64,000 nucleotides of DNA from Promicromonospora panici (GCF_900608595.1 NZ_UWYY01000002.1:328010-392009), one strand, 5' to 3'; shown: positions 1-9,400, counted from the first letter of the stretch. The notes: a model not told the origin generated them from the letters alone. Numbers and translations are program-made.

Positions 1-1080
1 CTCCTCCAGCGCCTCCACCAGGGCCTCCGCGCCGGCCGGGTTGTGCGCGACGTCGACCACCACGGTGGGGCTGGTGCGCACCACCTCCAGGCGGCCGGGC
101 GCGTCGACGTCGGCGAACGCGGCCTCGACGATCTCCGCGCCGAGCGCGCGCCCGCCGCTCATCAGGGCCTCGGTGGCGGCGAGCGCCAGGAGGGCGTTGT
201 GCGCCTGGTGGGCGCCGTGCAGGGGGACGAAGATCTCGGTGTAGACGCCGGCGGGGGTGCGCAGGTCGACGAGCTGCCCGCCGACGGCGACGCGCCGGTC
301 CACCACCTCGAGGTCGACTCCCTCGCGGATCAGGTGGGCGTTCACGGCCTGGGCGCGGCCGAGGATCTGTTCGAGGGCGGCGTCGGGCTGGTCCGCGATC
401 ACGGCGACGGCGCCGTCCTTGATGATGCCGGCCTTCTCGGTCGCGATCTCCTCGATCGTCGAGCCGAGCCAGCGCTCGTGGTCCATGGCGACGGGCGTGA
501 TGATCGCGACCTCGCCGTCGACCACGTTGGTGGAGTCCCACCTGCCGCCCATGCCGACCTCGACGATCGCGACGTCGACGGGCGCGTCCGCGAAGGCGGC
601 GAACGCCATGACGGTGAGCACCTCGAAGAAGCTCAGGGGCGGGCCGCCCTGCTCCTGGGACTCGCGGTCGGCGACGCCGATGTAGGGCGCGACGTCCTCG
701 AACACCTCGACGAACCGCTCCTGCGTGAGCGGCTCGCCGTCGACGGCGATGCGCTCGGTGACGCTCGTCAGGTGCGGGGAGGTGAACCGGCCGGTGCGCA
801 GGCCGTGCTCGCGCACGAGGCGCTCGACCATGCGGGCCGTGGAGGACTTGCCGTTGGTCCCGGTGACGTGGACGGTCCGGTAGGCGCGGTGCGGGTCGCC
901 GAGAAGCTCGAGGACGCGTTGGACGCGGGCCATGGTGGGGTCGATGTCGTGCTCGGGCTGCCGGGACAAGATCTCCTTGTAGACCGTGTCGAGCGCCGCT
1001 TGGATCGCTGGGTCCGCGTTCTCGGCACCACGGCTGGTACCGCGCCGGTTCTTCCGCGGGTTCTTCTGGGAGTCGTCCAC
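1..1080 (-). CDS. folC: Folylpolyglutamate synthase / dihydrofolate synthase, C-terminus cut by window edge
   Basis: Mur-ligase-family enzyme that adds glutamate to folates, and in bacteria often also makes dihydrofolate from dihydropteroate. The 360 codons present start with GTG at 1080 and run off the left edge without a stop. The ATP-binding loop VTGTNGKSS lies at residues 72-80. The folate-side motif TSPHLTSVTERI follows, and FFEVLTVMAFAAFADAPVDVAIVEVGMGGRWDSTN contains the Mur-ligase centre. AVNAHL and VDVAHNPAGAEAL mark the C-terminal half. In many actinobacteria folC directly follows ileS on the same strand; here the order and strand agree, but about 5.4 kb of other genes lie between. 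Family call is firm; the bifunctional role is inferred from the family. Confidence 0.95.
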   Translation of the reverse strand, partial: MDDSQKNPRKNRRGTSRGAENADPAIQAALDTVYKEILSRQPEHDIDPTMARVQRVLELLGDPHRAYRTVHVTGTNGKSSTARMVERLVREHGLRTGRFTSPHLTSVTERIAVDGEPLTQERFVEVFEDVAPYIGVADRESQEQGGPPLSFFEVLTVMAFAAFADAPVDVAIVEVGMGGRWDSTNVVDGEVAIITPVAMDHERWLGSTIEEIATEKAGIIKDGAVAVIADQPDAALEQILGRAQAVNAHLIREGVDLEVVDRRVAVGGQLVDLRTPAGVYTEIFVPLHGAHQAHNALLALAATEALMSGGRALGAEIVEAAFADVDAPGRLEVVRTSPTVVVDVAHNPAGAEALVEALEE

Positions 1081-1164
1081 CCTCAGAGGATAGTTTCCGC
1101 TGGGCACCAGAGCTGCAACGGTGCTCTACCCTGCGATAACGCACGATTCACCGCGCGCGAGGAG

Positions 1165-2367
1165 ATGCAGTTGGTCGATCCCGGTTCGCCCAGCCCGCAC
1201 CGGCTCATCGAGGGCACTGTCGCGCTCTCCAGACTCCCGTCGTCGGTTCCCGTTGTCGTCGTGCCGGACCATCTCCTGACTTCCACGGCTGGACCCGTCC
1301 CGGTGGAGATCAAATACGACGGGCGCGGAACGACGGCCTGGGCATGGGCGGAGCGCGCCTGGCGCGACGCCGAAGTCGCGTCCGGCACCGTCCAGCCCGT
1401 GAGGCCGGAAGATCCGCCGACGTTCTGGCTCAGCCGGCTGGCGATCGAGCGCCTCGGTCTGGGTGCGGGGTTGGATACAACGGTCTCGCTCGTGATTCCC
1501 GAACAGGATCCACTCACACCAGTTCTGCCGCTCGTCCACGACATCCCCGAGAACGGCGAGGTCCAGGTGTCCCGCGATGCCGCCGCGGTTCCCCGCTCCC
1601 AGATCATGGTGCGCAACGGCGTGGCCGCATGGGTCACGCTGGTGCCACGTGACCATGTACGTCCTGGGACGGTCCGTATCTCCAACCATCTACGGGCGGT
1701 GACCGGACCGGTGTCCGTGACGGCCGCCGGCTCTGATGCGGTGTTCTTTCGTCCGGTCGCCGGTGAACCCGGCCGCACCGGGAGAGCCCGCACGATCGCG
1801 GCAGTCCGCGCCGGCATCAGATCGGCTGCCGAAGGCTGCCTGCGCTGGTTCTTCCTCGCTCCGGAGCAGTCGATGCGAGTAGCACCCGCGCATCCCGACG
1901 ACGAGCACCAGCACTTCGCAACCCTGCAGGACGTCGCGCTGTCGCGGTTGGGTGTCCGCTCTGGCGACAAGGTGATCCTCCGCTGGGGCACGGCGGAAGT
2001 CGAGGTGGCAGCGGTCGCTGACCACGACCCCGGTGTGGCTCGGCCGACGGCCGGCCCGTCCGACCCGACGAAGCCCCTACCGGCACACGACATGCCGCCA
2101 CACCTGGCGATACGGGTCCCTACCGCCTTGCGGCACATGACCGACCTGCCCGCAGCGGCCGTCGTCACTGTCCGCCGCAGCACACGGTCCGTATTGGCTC
2201 GGAACCTCAACAGCCTCGTCATTCCTGTCGCTTCCCTCGCGCTCGCGGGCGCTGCCCTCAATGACCCGAACTGGGCGCTGCTCGCCTGCGGGGCGGTCGC
2301 GACCGCCGCGCTGGGCCTGAGTCGGCTTCGGATGGGCAACAGTCGGGCGAGACGGCTCCGAGACTGA
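1165..2367 (+). CDS. Hypothetical protein with C-terminal double membrane segment
   Basis: Not recognised. The ATG at 1165 gives 400 residues. A Shine-Dalgarno-like GAGGAG ends directly against that ATG, so the in-frame TTG at 1171, six bases after GAGGAG, is an equally good or better start. The body looks like two related beta-rich modules: around 85-125 (WLSRLAIERLGLGAG followed by strands) and around 250-290 (DVALSRLGVRSGDKVILRWG), the latter recalling double-psi barrel or AbrB-like folds. Two hydrophobic helices at about 348-388 are followed by a basic tail (RMGNSRARRLRD), so the bulk is probably cytoplasmic. It is divergent from folC with only 84 bases between. Base composition is less GC-rich than neighbours, which fits acquired DNA. 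Confidence 0.6.
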   Translation: MQLVDPGSPSPHRLIEGTVALSRLPSSVPVVVVPDHLLTSTAGPVPVEIKYDGRGTTAWAWAERAWRDAEVASGTVQPVRPEDPPTFWLSRLAIERLGLGAGLDTTVSLVIPEQDPLTPVLPLVHDIPENGEVQVSRDAAAVPRSQIMVRNGVAAWVTLVPRDHVRPGTVRISNHLRAVTGPVSVTAAGSDAVFFRPVAGEPGRTGRARTIAAVRAGIRSAAEGCLRWFFLAPEQSMRVAPAHPDDEHQHFATLQDVALSRLGVRSGDKVILRWGTAEVEVAAVADHDPGVARPTAGPSDPTKPLPAHDMPPHLAIRVPTALRHMTDLPAAAVVTVRRSTRSVLARNLNSLVIPVASLALAGAALNDPNWALLACGAVATAALGLSRLRMGNSRARRLRD

Positions 2368-2561
2368 CCCCCCAGCGGGTCACGACGAGCCGCCGGACGC
2401 GTGGACCGCGCTCGCTCGGGCGTGGAGGTTGCAGACACAGGGCATCGGATCCCCGATGATCGAGCCGACCGAAACCGACCATCACATCGCCCCGTTTGAC
2501 TTGACGCCTACCCATACATGCGCGAGCGTTGTCGTGCCCCGGATGCTTCGGCTACCGGTTA

Positions 2562-2588
2562 GAAGGCCCTCGCATCGCGAGGGCCTTC
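2562..2588. terminator. 12-bp perfect hairpin with 3-base loop
   Basis: Arms 2562-2573 (GAAGGCCCTCGC) and 2577-2588 are exact reverse complements around the loop ATC. It lies about 195 bases after the 1165-2367 gene, with no clear T-run on either strand. A Rho-independent or stabilising 3' hairpin is the simplest reading. Confidence 0.5.
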
Positions 2589-2767
2589 GGACGTTCGGAC
2601 CAGGTGGGCGGTCGGTGGGTCTTCCCGTGCTTGTCCTCCACCGCGTCCGGAAACTGCGTGCCCGACGAAGTCCGAGCCCGTCGCCATGAGTGCATCGGAC
2701 CCTCAGACCGACCGAGACGGCGTTCGCGCCGCCGTCGGCCTGAACGCCTTGATGAGCGGGGTCGAGC

Positions 2768-2806
2768 CTTTCATAAGTACAGTTATGATAAGTACACCTA
2801 TGAAAG
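2768..2806. promoter_or_regulatory. Operator-like palindrome with internal direct repeat
   Basis: CTTTCATA at 2768-2775 is the exact reverse complement of TATGAAAG at 2799-2806. Between them are two copies of ATAAGTACA (2773 and 2788 onward), so the site has both dyad and direct-repeat symmetry. TATGAT at 2784-2789 resembles a -10 box, without a clear -35 partner. It is likely a regulator-bound promoter site; the binding protein is unknown. Confidence 0.45.
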
Positions 2807-2880
2807 CAAACTTCATGTAGCACGATCTAGTTCGTCGCGACAACTCCTCTGGTCATCGGTACGCTGTGGAGAGACCTAAG

Positions 2881-2915
2881 AGAAGGCGAGACCCCTGCTG
2901 CGGGGCTCGCCTTCT
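2881..2915 (+). terminator. Rho-independent-style hairpin upstream of the DUF3800-like gene
   Basis: AGAAGGCGAG (2881-2890) pairs exactly with CTCGCCTTCT (2906-2915). An inner CCCC/GGGG pair and a short loop add to the stem. A pyrimidine-rich tail (CGTCTTATT) follows on the plus strand. It lies 32 bases before the ATG at 2947, so it either ends a small upstream transcript or attenuates the gene. Confidence 0.6.
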
Positions 2916-2946
2916 CGTCTTATTACCACGGCAGACGAACGGCACC

Positions 2947-3522
2947 ATGGCCACTGATCCATCTGATCGCATCCCACGACGCTGCAATATCTACGTAGAC
3001 GAGACAAAGGCGCGAAACTACGTCCTCGCGGTGGACTTCGTCGCGGCGCGCGATGTACACACCCTCCGTTCCACGCTTCGTGGCCTGCGCGTTCCCGGAA
3101 GCAGGAGCATCCATTTCCACAAGGCGAACAACACACAGCGCGCTGCGGTCATCGATGCGCTACTTGTGCATGGCGTGATCGCGATGATCATCACGAATCG
3201 ACCCCATCCGCGAGTTCCACCACGCGAAGCATGCATCCGCGCTCTGGCGCGGCAAGCGATTCACCTGGAGGCTCAGGCCATCGTCTTGGAGCGGGACCAG
3301 ACGATCGAGCGCAGTGATCGTCGTTGGCTCTTCGAAGAGCTGGCCAAGAGCACCGTGCGTTACGAGCACCGAGACCGCCATGAGGATGCTTTGCTCTGGG
3401 CTGCGGACGCGATTGCCTGGTGCTGGCAGCACGGCGGCAATTGGAAAGACCGCGTGATGCCGCTCATCGCTCACAGCATCGATGCGGTCGCAGACAGCGC
3501 AAAGCCCGGGCCTCCCGCCTAA
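2947..3522 (+). CDS. DUF3800-like protein (putative RNase H-fold nuclease)
   Basis: 191 residues from ATG 2947; the frame is open upstream, but those residues are read from the hairpin and are unlikely to be coding. The N-terminal CNIYVDETKARNYVLAVDFV resembles the acidic first strand (YxDE) of DUF3800 proteins, which have an RNase H-like fold and are common in phages and defence or mobile regions. An acidic helix with HEDALLWAADAIAWCWQ near the C-terminus resembles the second half of that site. Catalysis has not been shown for most members, so nuclease activity is inference. GC content is clearly lower than in the housekeeping neighbours. The stop codon sits inside the hairpin at 3503-3541. 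Confidence 0.6.
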   Translation: MATDPSDRIPRRCNIYVDETKARNYVLAVDFVAARDVHTLRSTLRGLRVPGSRSIHFHKANNTQRAAVIDALLVHGVIAMIITNRPHPRVPPREACIRALARQAIHLEAQAIVLERDQTIERSDRRWLFEELAKSTVRYEHRDRHEDALLWAADAIAWCWQHGGNWKDRVMPLIAHSIDAVADSAKPGPPA

Positions 3523-3541
3523 TCGGGCAGGCTCCCGGGCT
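3503..3541 (+). terminator. Terminator hairpin overlapping the DUF3800-like stop codon
   Basis: AGCCCGGG (3503-3510) pairs with CCCGGGCT (3534-3541). Inside, CCTCCCG pairs with CGGGCAGG apart from one bulged base. The sequence after it is TCACTTCTC. It is placed exactly at the gene end. Confidence 0.6.
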
Positions 3542-3650
3542 CACTTCTCAGGGCTATTGCCCTTCGCACCCACTATGTTTGCGCACGACGCCACCGACCG
3601 CAAGTCGTTTGACATCTGATGGAGGATCACGCGTGAGGTCTGGGCACCCA

Positions 3651-4916
3651 TCACGCACGGGAGGCAGCGGCGCGGGCCTCAGCGTCCCAGACCAGGGTCC
3701 CAGCCGGATCCCAGATGTGGCTGGTGCCTCCGTTCGACCACACGGCGTGGAAACCCGTCGGCAGCCCGAGATAGCGGACGAGGTGCGGAGCCTTGCGCCA
3801 GATCTCGTGCGCGGGCACGAGCACGGTGCCCCCGCGCGGCTGCTCGGCGAAGGGCGTGATGACCCATCCGGTGGCGTCGTCGCTCGCCGCGTAACGCCTG
3901 ACGTGGATCTCGGGGGCGTCGAACACGCCCTCATAGACCCGCACCTGCTGGTTGAAGTGGATCGACTCGCGCGTGACCTTGCAGAACGCCGCCATCTCGA
4001 TCTGCTGCCGAAGAGCTTCGAGCATCGGATCGACGTCCCACGTCATGGTCTCGATCCCCGGCTTGGTGAGGTCGGTCGCAGCGATCCTGAGGTCGTCGCC
4101 GCTCTGCGCCAGGCCTGACCACCAGAAGCCGTGCCACACTCCGGGCCCCACCCTGACGCGCTCGGGCGCCTGCCCAGCGAACCAGTCCACGAGGCCGCGA
4201 GCAAAGGGGGCCAGCAGCGGCGTCGTCCGGAGCCAGACCCGCCTGCCGTGACTGGAACGCGCCTCGAGCACGACCGTCGCCGGGGCCCTTGTCGGCTCGC
4301 CGTCAGCCCACCAGCCGACCACGTCACCCGCTGGTGGCCAGTTGACCGTCCGGTTCGCGATCGGGTCGAGCAGCGTGACGTCGCTCCCGTCGAAGTAGGC
4401 CACGTACCAGTGCCCCGGACCCTGTGCACGGTCGATGCCGAGGATCGCGTACGACCCCTTCCCCCGTGCCCGCAGTCGCTCGGCGAGCTCGTCAGGCGTG
4501 GTCTGCTGGAACGGAGCGCCGATCAGCTCGGCGAGCTCCTGCTCGCCCGGCCCGGAAGGGGTCGCCTGACGTGCCGCCTCTCCTCGAAGCACACCAACCA
4601 TCGAGGCGACCGCCGACGCGGCGTGGTTGATCGGGGCCTCGCCGAGGGTCCCGTCGTTCCGTCTCCCCTCGCGGAAGCCCGCCAGGAGCTCTTCCCCGGT
4701 GAAAGTCGACTCACGCACATAGGCAGAGCCGTCGAACCCGAAGATCCCCTGCGCGCCGCCGCGTCCTGGAACCCATACATGGACTCCCTCAGGAACCACG
4801 CGGTGATACATCGCGACCGTCGCGAGATCGACACCGAGCAGCGCCGCGGCACGCTCTGCGACCTGGGGAAATGTTTGGGTCCAGTGGTCACCGGACGACA
4901 TCGTGGCATCAGTCAC
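3651..4916 (-). CDS. Hypothetical protein with a degenerate papain-fold (deamidase-like) signature
   Basis: 421 residues from GTG 4916; ATG at 4901 is an alternative, and neither has a strong ribosome site. Residues about 95-190 follow the layout of papain-like Tox-PL or glutamine-deamidase domains. A helix after the usual Cys position (NHAASAVASMVGVLRGEAA, 97-115) is followed by GHWYVAYFDGSDVTLLDP, with His169 and Asp184 in the catalytic positions. The expected Cys is absent (NHAAS instead of an NC-type motif), so the domain is probably inactive or the match is only structural. The C-terminal half (about 240-420) is rich in Trp and unknown. There is no signal peptide. It lies in the accessory stretch between folC and ileS. 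Confidence 0.5.
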   Translation of the reverse strand: MTDATMSSGDHWTQTFPQVAERAAALLGVDLATVAMYHRVVPEGVHVWVPGRGGAQGIFGFDGSAYVRESTFTGEELLAGFREGRRNDGTLGEAPINHAASAVASMVGVLRGEAARQATPSGPGEQELAELIGAPFQQTTPDELAERLRARGKGSYAILGIDRAQGPGHWYVAYFDGSDVTLLDPIANRTVNWPPAGDVVGWWADGEPTRAPATVVLEARSSHGRRVWLRTTPLLAPFARGLVDWFAGQAPERVRVGPGVWHGFWWSGLAQSGDDLRIAATDLTKPGIETMTWDVDPMLEALRQQIEMAAFCKVTRESIHFNQQVRVYEGVFDAPEIHVRRYAASDDATGWVITPFAEQPRGGTVLVPAHEIWRKAPHLVRYLGLPTGFHAVWSNGGTSHIWDPAGTLVWDAEARAAASRA

Positions 4917-5072
4917 GGCGGCAGCCTACGCGGCGGTCACCGCAATGTCTGATTGGTCCAACCTTGAGACCCCTGCGCATCACACATCGTGTTGCGAGGT
5001 TTCACCCGGTGAAGAACGATGACTGCGCAGCGTCGGCCGGCGGTGCTCGGTCCGTCAGGGGGAAACGACAGC

Positions 5073-6317
5073 ATGAGGCGTAACAGCACGTTCCGACGCG
5101 CGATCGTCGTCGGCGCCATGGCGCTGACCACGGCGCTCGCCGCTCCCGCGGCGGCCGGGACCAGCGACGTCAGCCAGCCTGAGACGAACAAGGCCGAACA
5201 GAATCTCGCAGATATCCAAACAGCCGTCGACCGTGCGGCCGGCGCCGCCACCACGCTCGCAGGGGTTCCCGGCTATGCCGGGGTCGCCGTGGATTACGAC
5301 ACCGGGAGCGTCACCGTCTCCTGGAAGGGCGACGCGCCATCAGTGGTCAGCAACCTGACAGAGCGGGTCCCCGCCGGCGTGACCGTCGACGTCCGGCAGA
5401 CGGCGCTCAGTGAAGCCGACCTGCGCGCCGCCAGCACCCGCCTGATGGACAGCCAGCGTGCGCTGCACGGCCCCGACGCCGTGCTCGCCGCGCTCCCGAC
5501 GAGCGACTACGCAGGGCTGGTCGTCGAGGTCAGCCACGATTCTGCCGCGGCCCGCACGCCCGCCCTGGCTCAGCGCCTGGAGAGTATCGCCGGCGTGCCG
5601 GTCCAGCTCACGATGATCGACGATCAGGTCGAGTCCACGGCGGGCAGCCGCCGCGACGACGATGCGCCGTGGCACGCCGGCGGGGCGATGGCGACCAAGG
5701 ACGGGACCGACTACTGCACCACGGGGTTCTCCGTGGTCACGGGTGCGGGACACCGCCGGATCATCAGCGCCGCGCATTGCAACGAGGGCGTCGGCTCACT
5801 GGTCCGGGACGGCGCCGGCGAGCGGCTGGGCACCGTCACCAACCGCACGACGAGCCTCGACGCCGAGCTCATCAACCCGAGCGGCCACCCCGAGACGGCG
5901 CGGTCGACGTTCGGCGGACCCTGGAACGCGACGAGCGTCAACTCGCGCTACCGGTTCCCGGTCGCCGGGGTGGAGCGGCCCGCCGTCGGGCAGACCGTCT
6001 GCAGCTCGGGGGCGGTGACCGGGGAGCACTGCGCGACGATCCGCTCCACCGACATCGCGTGGAGTTGCGGCGACACCACCTGCCACGGCTTCCGCGCGAG
6101 CCGGGACGACGGCGGCGTCGTCGTGGGCGGGGGCGACAGCGGCGGGCCGATCTATGCGGTCATCGACGGCAAGGCGTACGCCCGCGGGATGATCGACGGC
6201 GGCTCGAACCGCCGCAGCTGCGGCCGGACGTCCGTGTCGACCCAGTGCTTCTCCTACGTCTACGGCATCCCGATGGTCGACATCCTGGACCACTGGAACG
6301 CTCGCCTCGACAACTGA
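5073..6317 (+). CDS. Secreted chymotrypsin-fold serine protease (streptogrisin/alpha-lytic type) with pro-region
   Basis: 414 residues. ATG 5073 is chosen because AGGGGGAAA sits about nine bases upstream and a signal peptide starts there (RRNSTFRRA, then a hydrophobic AIVVGAMALTTALAAPAAAG). Residues about 30-210 look like a pro-region (EQNLADIQTAVDRAAG, YAGVAVDYDTGSVTVSWKG) of the kind that folds bacterial S1 proteases. The catalytic triad is visible: His235 in ISAAHC, Asp263 in SLDAELI, Ser356 in GGGDSGGP. Several Cys pairs (YCTTGF...AHC, VCSSG...HC, WSCGDTTC) suggest disulphides in the exported enzyme. It is convergent with ileS, with a long hairpin between. Confidence 0.9.
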   Translation: MRRNSTFRRAIVVGAMALTTALAAPAAAGTSDVSQPETNKAEQNLADIQTAVDRAAGAATTLAGVPGYAGVAVDYDTGSVTVSWKGDAPSVVSNLTERVPAGVTVDVRQTALSEADLRAASTRLMDSQRALHGPDAVLAALPTSDYAGLVVEVSHDSAAARTPALAQRLESIAGVPVQLTMIDDQVESTAGSRRDDDAPWHAGGAMATKDGTDYCTTGFSVVTGAGHRRIISAAHCNEGVGSLVRDGAGERLGTVTNRTTSLDAELINPSGHPETARSTFGGPWNATSVNSRYRFPVAGVERPAVGQTVCSSGAVTGEHCATIRSTDIAWSCGDTTCHGFRASRDDGGVVVGGGDSGGPIYAVIDGKAYARGMIDGGSNRRSCGRTSVSTQCFSYVYGIPMVDILDHWNARLDN

Positions 6318-6335
6318 CGATCCCACTCGCTGTGC

Positions 6336-6406
6336 CGAGGTAGGACTCTGGCGAGGTAGGACCGTAGCTCTTCACTTCGGTCCTACCTCGCCAGAGTCCT
6401 ACCTCG
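6336..6406. terminator. 29-bp perfect hairpin between the protease gene and ileS
   Basis: Arms 6336-6364 and 6378-6406 are exact reverse complements around a 13-base loop (TAGCTCTTCACTT). The two genes converge here, so the hairpin can act as a bidirectional terminator or 3'-end block. There is no T-run. The right arm merges into the 16-base tandem repeat at 6386-6476. Confidence 0.75.
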
Positions 6407-6476
6407 CCAGAGTCCTACCTCGCCAGAGTCCTACCTCGCCAGGGTTCTACCTCGGCAGGGTTCTACCTCGGCAGAG
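6386..6476. repeat. 16-base tandem repeat, about 5.5 copies
   Basis: The unit CCTCGCCAGAGTCCTA starts at 6386, 6402, 6418, 6434, 6450 and 6466. The first three copies are identical; the later ones carry AGGGTT and CGGC variants. It is noncoding, ends just before the ileS stop codon, and shares its sequence with the hairpin stem. The reverse complement of the unit forms the left arm at 6336-6364. Confidence 0.9.
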
Positions 6477-6480
6477 GGGG

Positions 6481-9400
6481 TCAGGCCTTCGTGACCGAGA
6501 CCTCGCGGGCCGAGCCCGGGGTCACCGTCAGGCTCGTCGCCAGCGTCTCGCGCGACACCAGCTCGCGGTGCTCCTCGACGGCGGCCACCCACTCGGCCGG
6601 CACCGTCAGGCCGAGCGCGATGCGGTCGGCGACCTGCAGGCCGGCCGCCTTGCGCGCGTCCTGCACGTCGCGGACGACGTCGCGGGCGTACCCCTCGGCG
6701 CGCAGCGCGTCGTCCAGCGCGAGATCGAGCACCACGAAGCCGCCGCCGGTGAGCACAGCCGCCGCGACGTCTGCCGTTTCGGCGGAGTCGCCGCCCACGA
6801 CCGTCGTCAGCTCGTACTCGCTCTCCAGCAGCTCGACGTCGCCACCGTCCGTCGCGACCACCACCGCACCGGCGTCGGTCGTGGACCAGGCACCGGACTT
6901 CGCGGCCTTGATCACGGCCTGTACCCCGCGCCCCAGGCGTGGCCCGGCGGCCCGGGCATTGACCGCGAGCCGCTCGGTGATGCCGAACTCGGCGGCCACC
7001 TCGGGCGAGAACGCGACGAGGCGCACCTCCTTCACGTTCAGCTCCGTCTCCAGCAGCCCGGTGAACGGCGCGACGCCGTCCGGGTCGGCCACGGCGACCA
7101 CGAGCGACCGCAGCGGCTGCCGCACGCGCAGCTTGTTCGCCTTGCGCAGCGCCAGCGTCTGCGACACGACGGCCCGCGCGGACTCGACGGCGGCGACGAG
7201 CGCGTCGTCGGCCACGAGGACGTCCGCCTCCGCGCAGCGCATGGTCGTGCCCTCCGGTGCCTCGGCCGGGACGCCGATGGACGGCCACTCCGCCAGGTGC
7301 ACGGAACGACCGCCGGTCAGGCCGCGCCAGACCTCCTCCGTGAGCAGCGGAGCCAGCGGAGCCATCACCCGGCTCAGTACCTCGAGCGCCGTCGAGAGGG
7401 TGTCGAAGGCGTCGGCGTCCTCGGCCCAGAACCGGTCGCGCTGCGTGCGCACGTACCAGTTGGTCAGGGCGTCGAGGTACTGGCGCACCGACTCGCAGGC
7501 CCCGGCGATGTCGTACTCGTCGAGCTGCTCGGTCACGTCCGCGACCAGCCCGCGCGTGCGCGCCAGCAGGTAGCGGTCCATGACGGGCAGCCCGGCCACG
7601 CGCTCCGCCGTCAGGGGCTGCGCTTCGTAGCCCGCGCCGTCGGACGCTGCGTTGGCGTACAGGGTGAAGAAGTAGTACGTGCTCCACAGCGGCAGCAGCA
7701 CCTGGCGCACCGCGTCGCGGATGCCCTCCTCGGTGACCACGAGGTTGCCGCCGCGCAGGATCGGCGACGCCATGAGGAACCAGCGCATCGCGTCGGACCC
7801 GTCACGGTCGAAGACCTCGTTGATGTCCGGGTAGTTTTTCAGCGACTTCGACATCTTGCGGCCGTCGGAGCCCAGCACGATGCCGTGCGACATGGCGGTC
7901 TGGAACGCCGGCCGGTCGAACAGGGACGTGGCCAGCACGTGCATCGTGTAGAACCACCCGCGCGTCTGCCCGATGTACTCGACGATGAAGTCGCCCGGGT
8001 AGTGGTGCTCGAACCAGTCGGCGTTCTCGAACGGGTAGTGCACCTGCGCGTACGACATGGAGCCGGAGTCGAACCACACGTCCAGGACGTCCTCGACGCG
8101 GCGCATCGTGGACTGCCCCGACGGGTCGTCCGGGTTGGGCCGCGTCAGCTCGTCGACGAACGGGCGGTGCAGGTCGGGGTTGCCGTCCTTGTCCCGCGGC
8201 AGCCGCCCGAAGTCGCGCTCGAGCTCCTCGAACGACCCGTACACGTCGATGCGCGGGTAGGCGGGGTCGTCCGACTTCCACACCGGCACGGGCGAGCCCC
8301 AGAACCGGTTGCGCGTGATCGACCAGTCGCGCGCGTTCTCCAGCCACTTGCCGAACTGGCCCTGCTTGATGTGCTCCGGCACCCAGGTGATCTGCTCGTT
8401 CAGCTCGACCATCCGGTCCCGGAACTTCGTCACCTCGACGAACCACGAGGACACACCCATGTAGATCAGCGGCTGCCGGCAGCGCCAGCAGTGCGGGTAG
8501 GAGTGCGCGTACTGCTCACGGCGCAGCAGCACCGTGCCCGACGTCGTCCGCCCCGCCTCGTCGTCCGCGGCACCGCGCGTGCGCGCCTTGAGGTGGTCCA
8601 TGATCGGCGCGTTCGCGTCGAAGACCTGCAAGCCCGCGTACTCCTCGACGGGGAAGGTGAACCGCCCGTCCGGGCCCACGGGGATGACCGGCTCCATGCC
8701 CTCCCGGTCGGTGATCTGCTTGTCCTCCTCACCGAAGGCGCCGGCGTTGTGCACCAGGCCGGTGCCGTCGGTGGTCGTGACGAAGTCGGCCTCGACCACG
8801 CGGTGCGCCCCCAGGTGGCCCTCGAAGTAGTCGAAGGGCGGCGTGTAGGTCGCACCCAGCAGGTCCCTGCCCTTGAGCCGCCCGACGACGTTCGGCGCCT
8901 CCGCGCCCTCGTCCGTCAGCTCCCGCGCGTACGCGTCCACGCGCGCCTCGGCCAGCACGTACCGCTGCGGGGTACCGGTGAAGGACGACTCGACGACCAC
9001 GTAGTCGACGTCCGGCCCGACCATGACGAGCAGGTTGGACGGCAGGGTCCACGGCGTGGTGGTCCAGATCAGCAGGTGGTCGCCCGCGCGGAGCACCCCG
9101 TCATCGCCGGCGGTCGAGACCACCGGGAAACCGACCGTCACGGCCGGGTCCTGCCGCTGCTGGTAGACGTCGTCGTCCATGCGCAGCTCGTGCGCGCTCA
9201 GCGGCGTCTGGTCGTTCCAGCAGTAGGGCAGCACGCGGAAGCCCTCGTAGATGAGGCCCTTCTCGAACAGCGACTGGAAGGCCCAGAGCACGCTCTCCAT
9301 GAACGTCGGGTTCAGGGTCTTGTAGTCGTTGTCGAAGTCCACCCAGCGGGCCTGGCGCGTGACATAGGTGCGCCACTCGTCGGTGTACTTGAGCACGCTG

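Larger units (their letters stand above)
2368..2946. other. 579-base intergenic stretch with two hairpins and an AT-rich palindrome
   Basis: No convincing coding frame was seen here: the open frames lack family features and GC-codon bias. The stretch holds the hairpin at 2562-2588, the palindrome at 2768-2806, and a terminator-like hairpin at 2881-2915. The AT-rich block around 2768-2815 contrasts sharply with the rest of the window. Together these could frame a small transcript between about 2790 and 2915, or an attenuated leader for the downstream gene at 2947. No tRNA-like sequence was found. Confidence 0.4.

Noticed and set aside
43..1164. N-terminal extension of the 1165-2367 gene
   Set aside because: This part is antisense to folC, which has strong motifs; the coding signal on the plus strand begins near 1165.
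2866..2946. 27 extra N-terminal codons for the DUF3800-like protein
   Set aside because: They are read from the terminator hairpin and do not resemble the family start; ATG 2947 is followed directly by the YVDE strand.
6386..6476. Possible CRISPR array
   Set aside because: The repeats are 16 bases in direct tandem with no spacers, and no cas genes are present.
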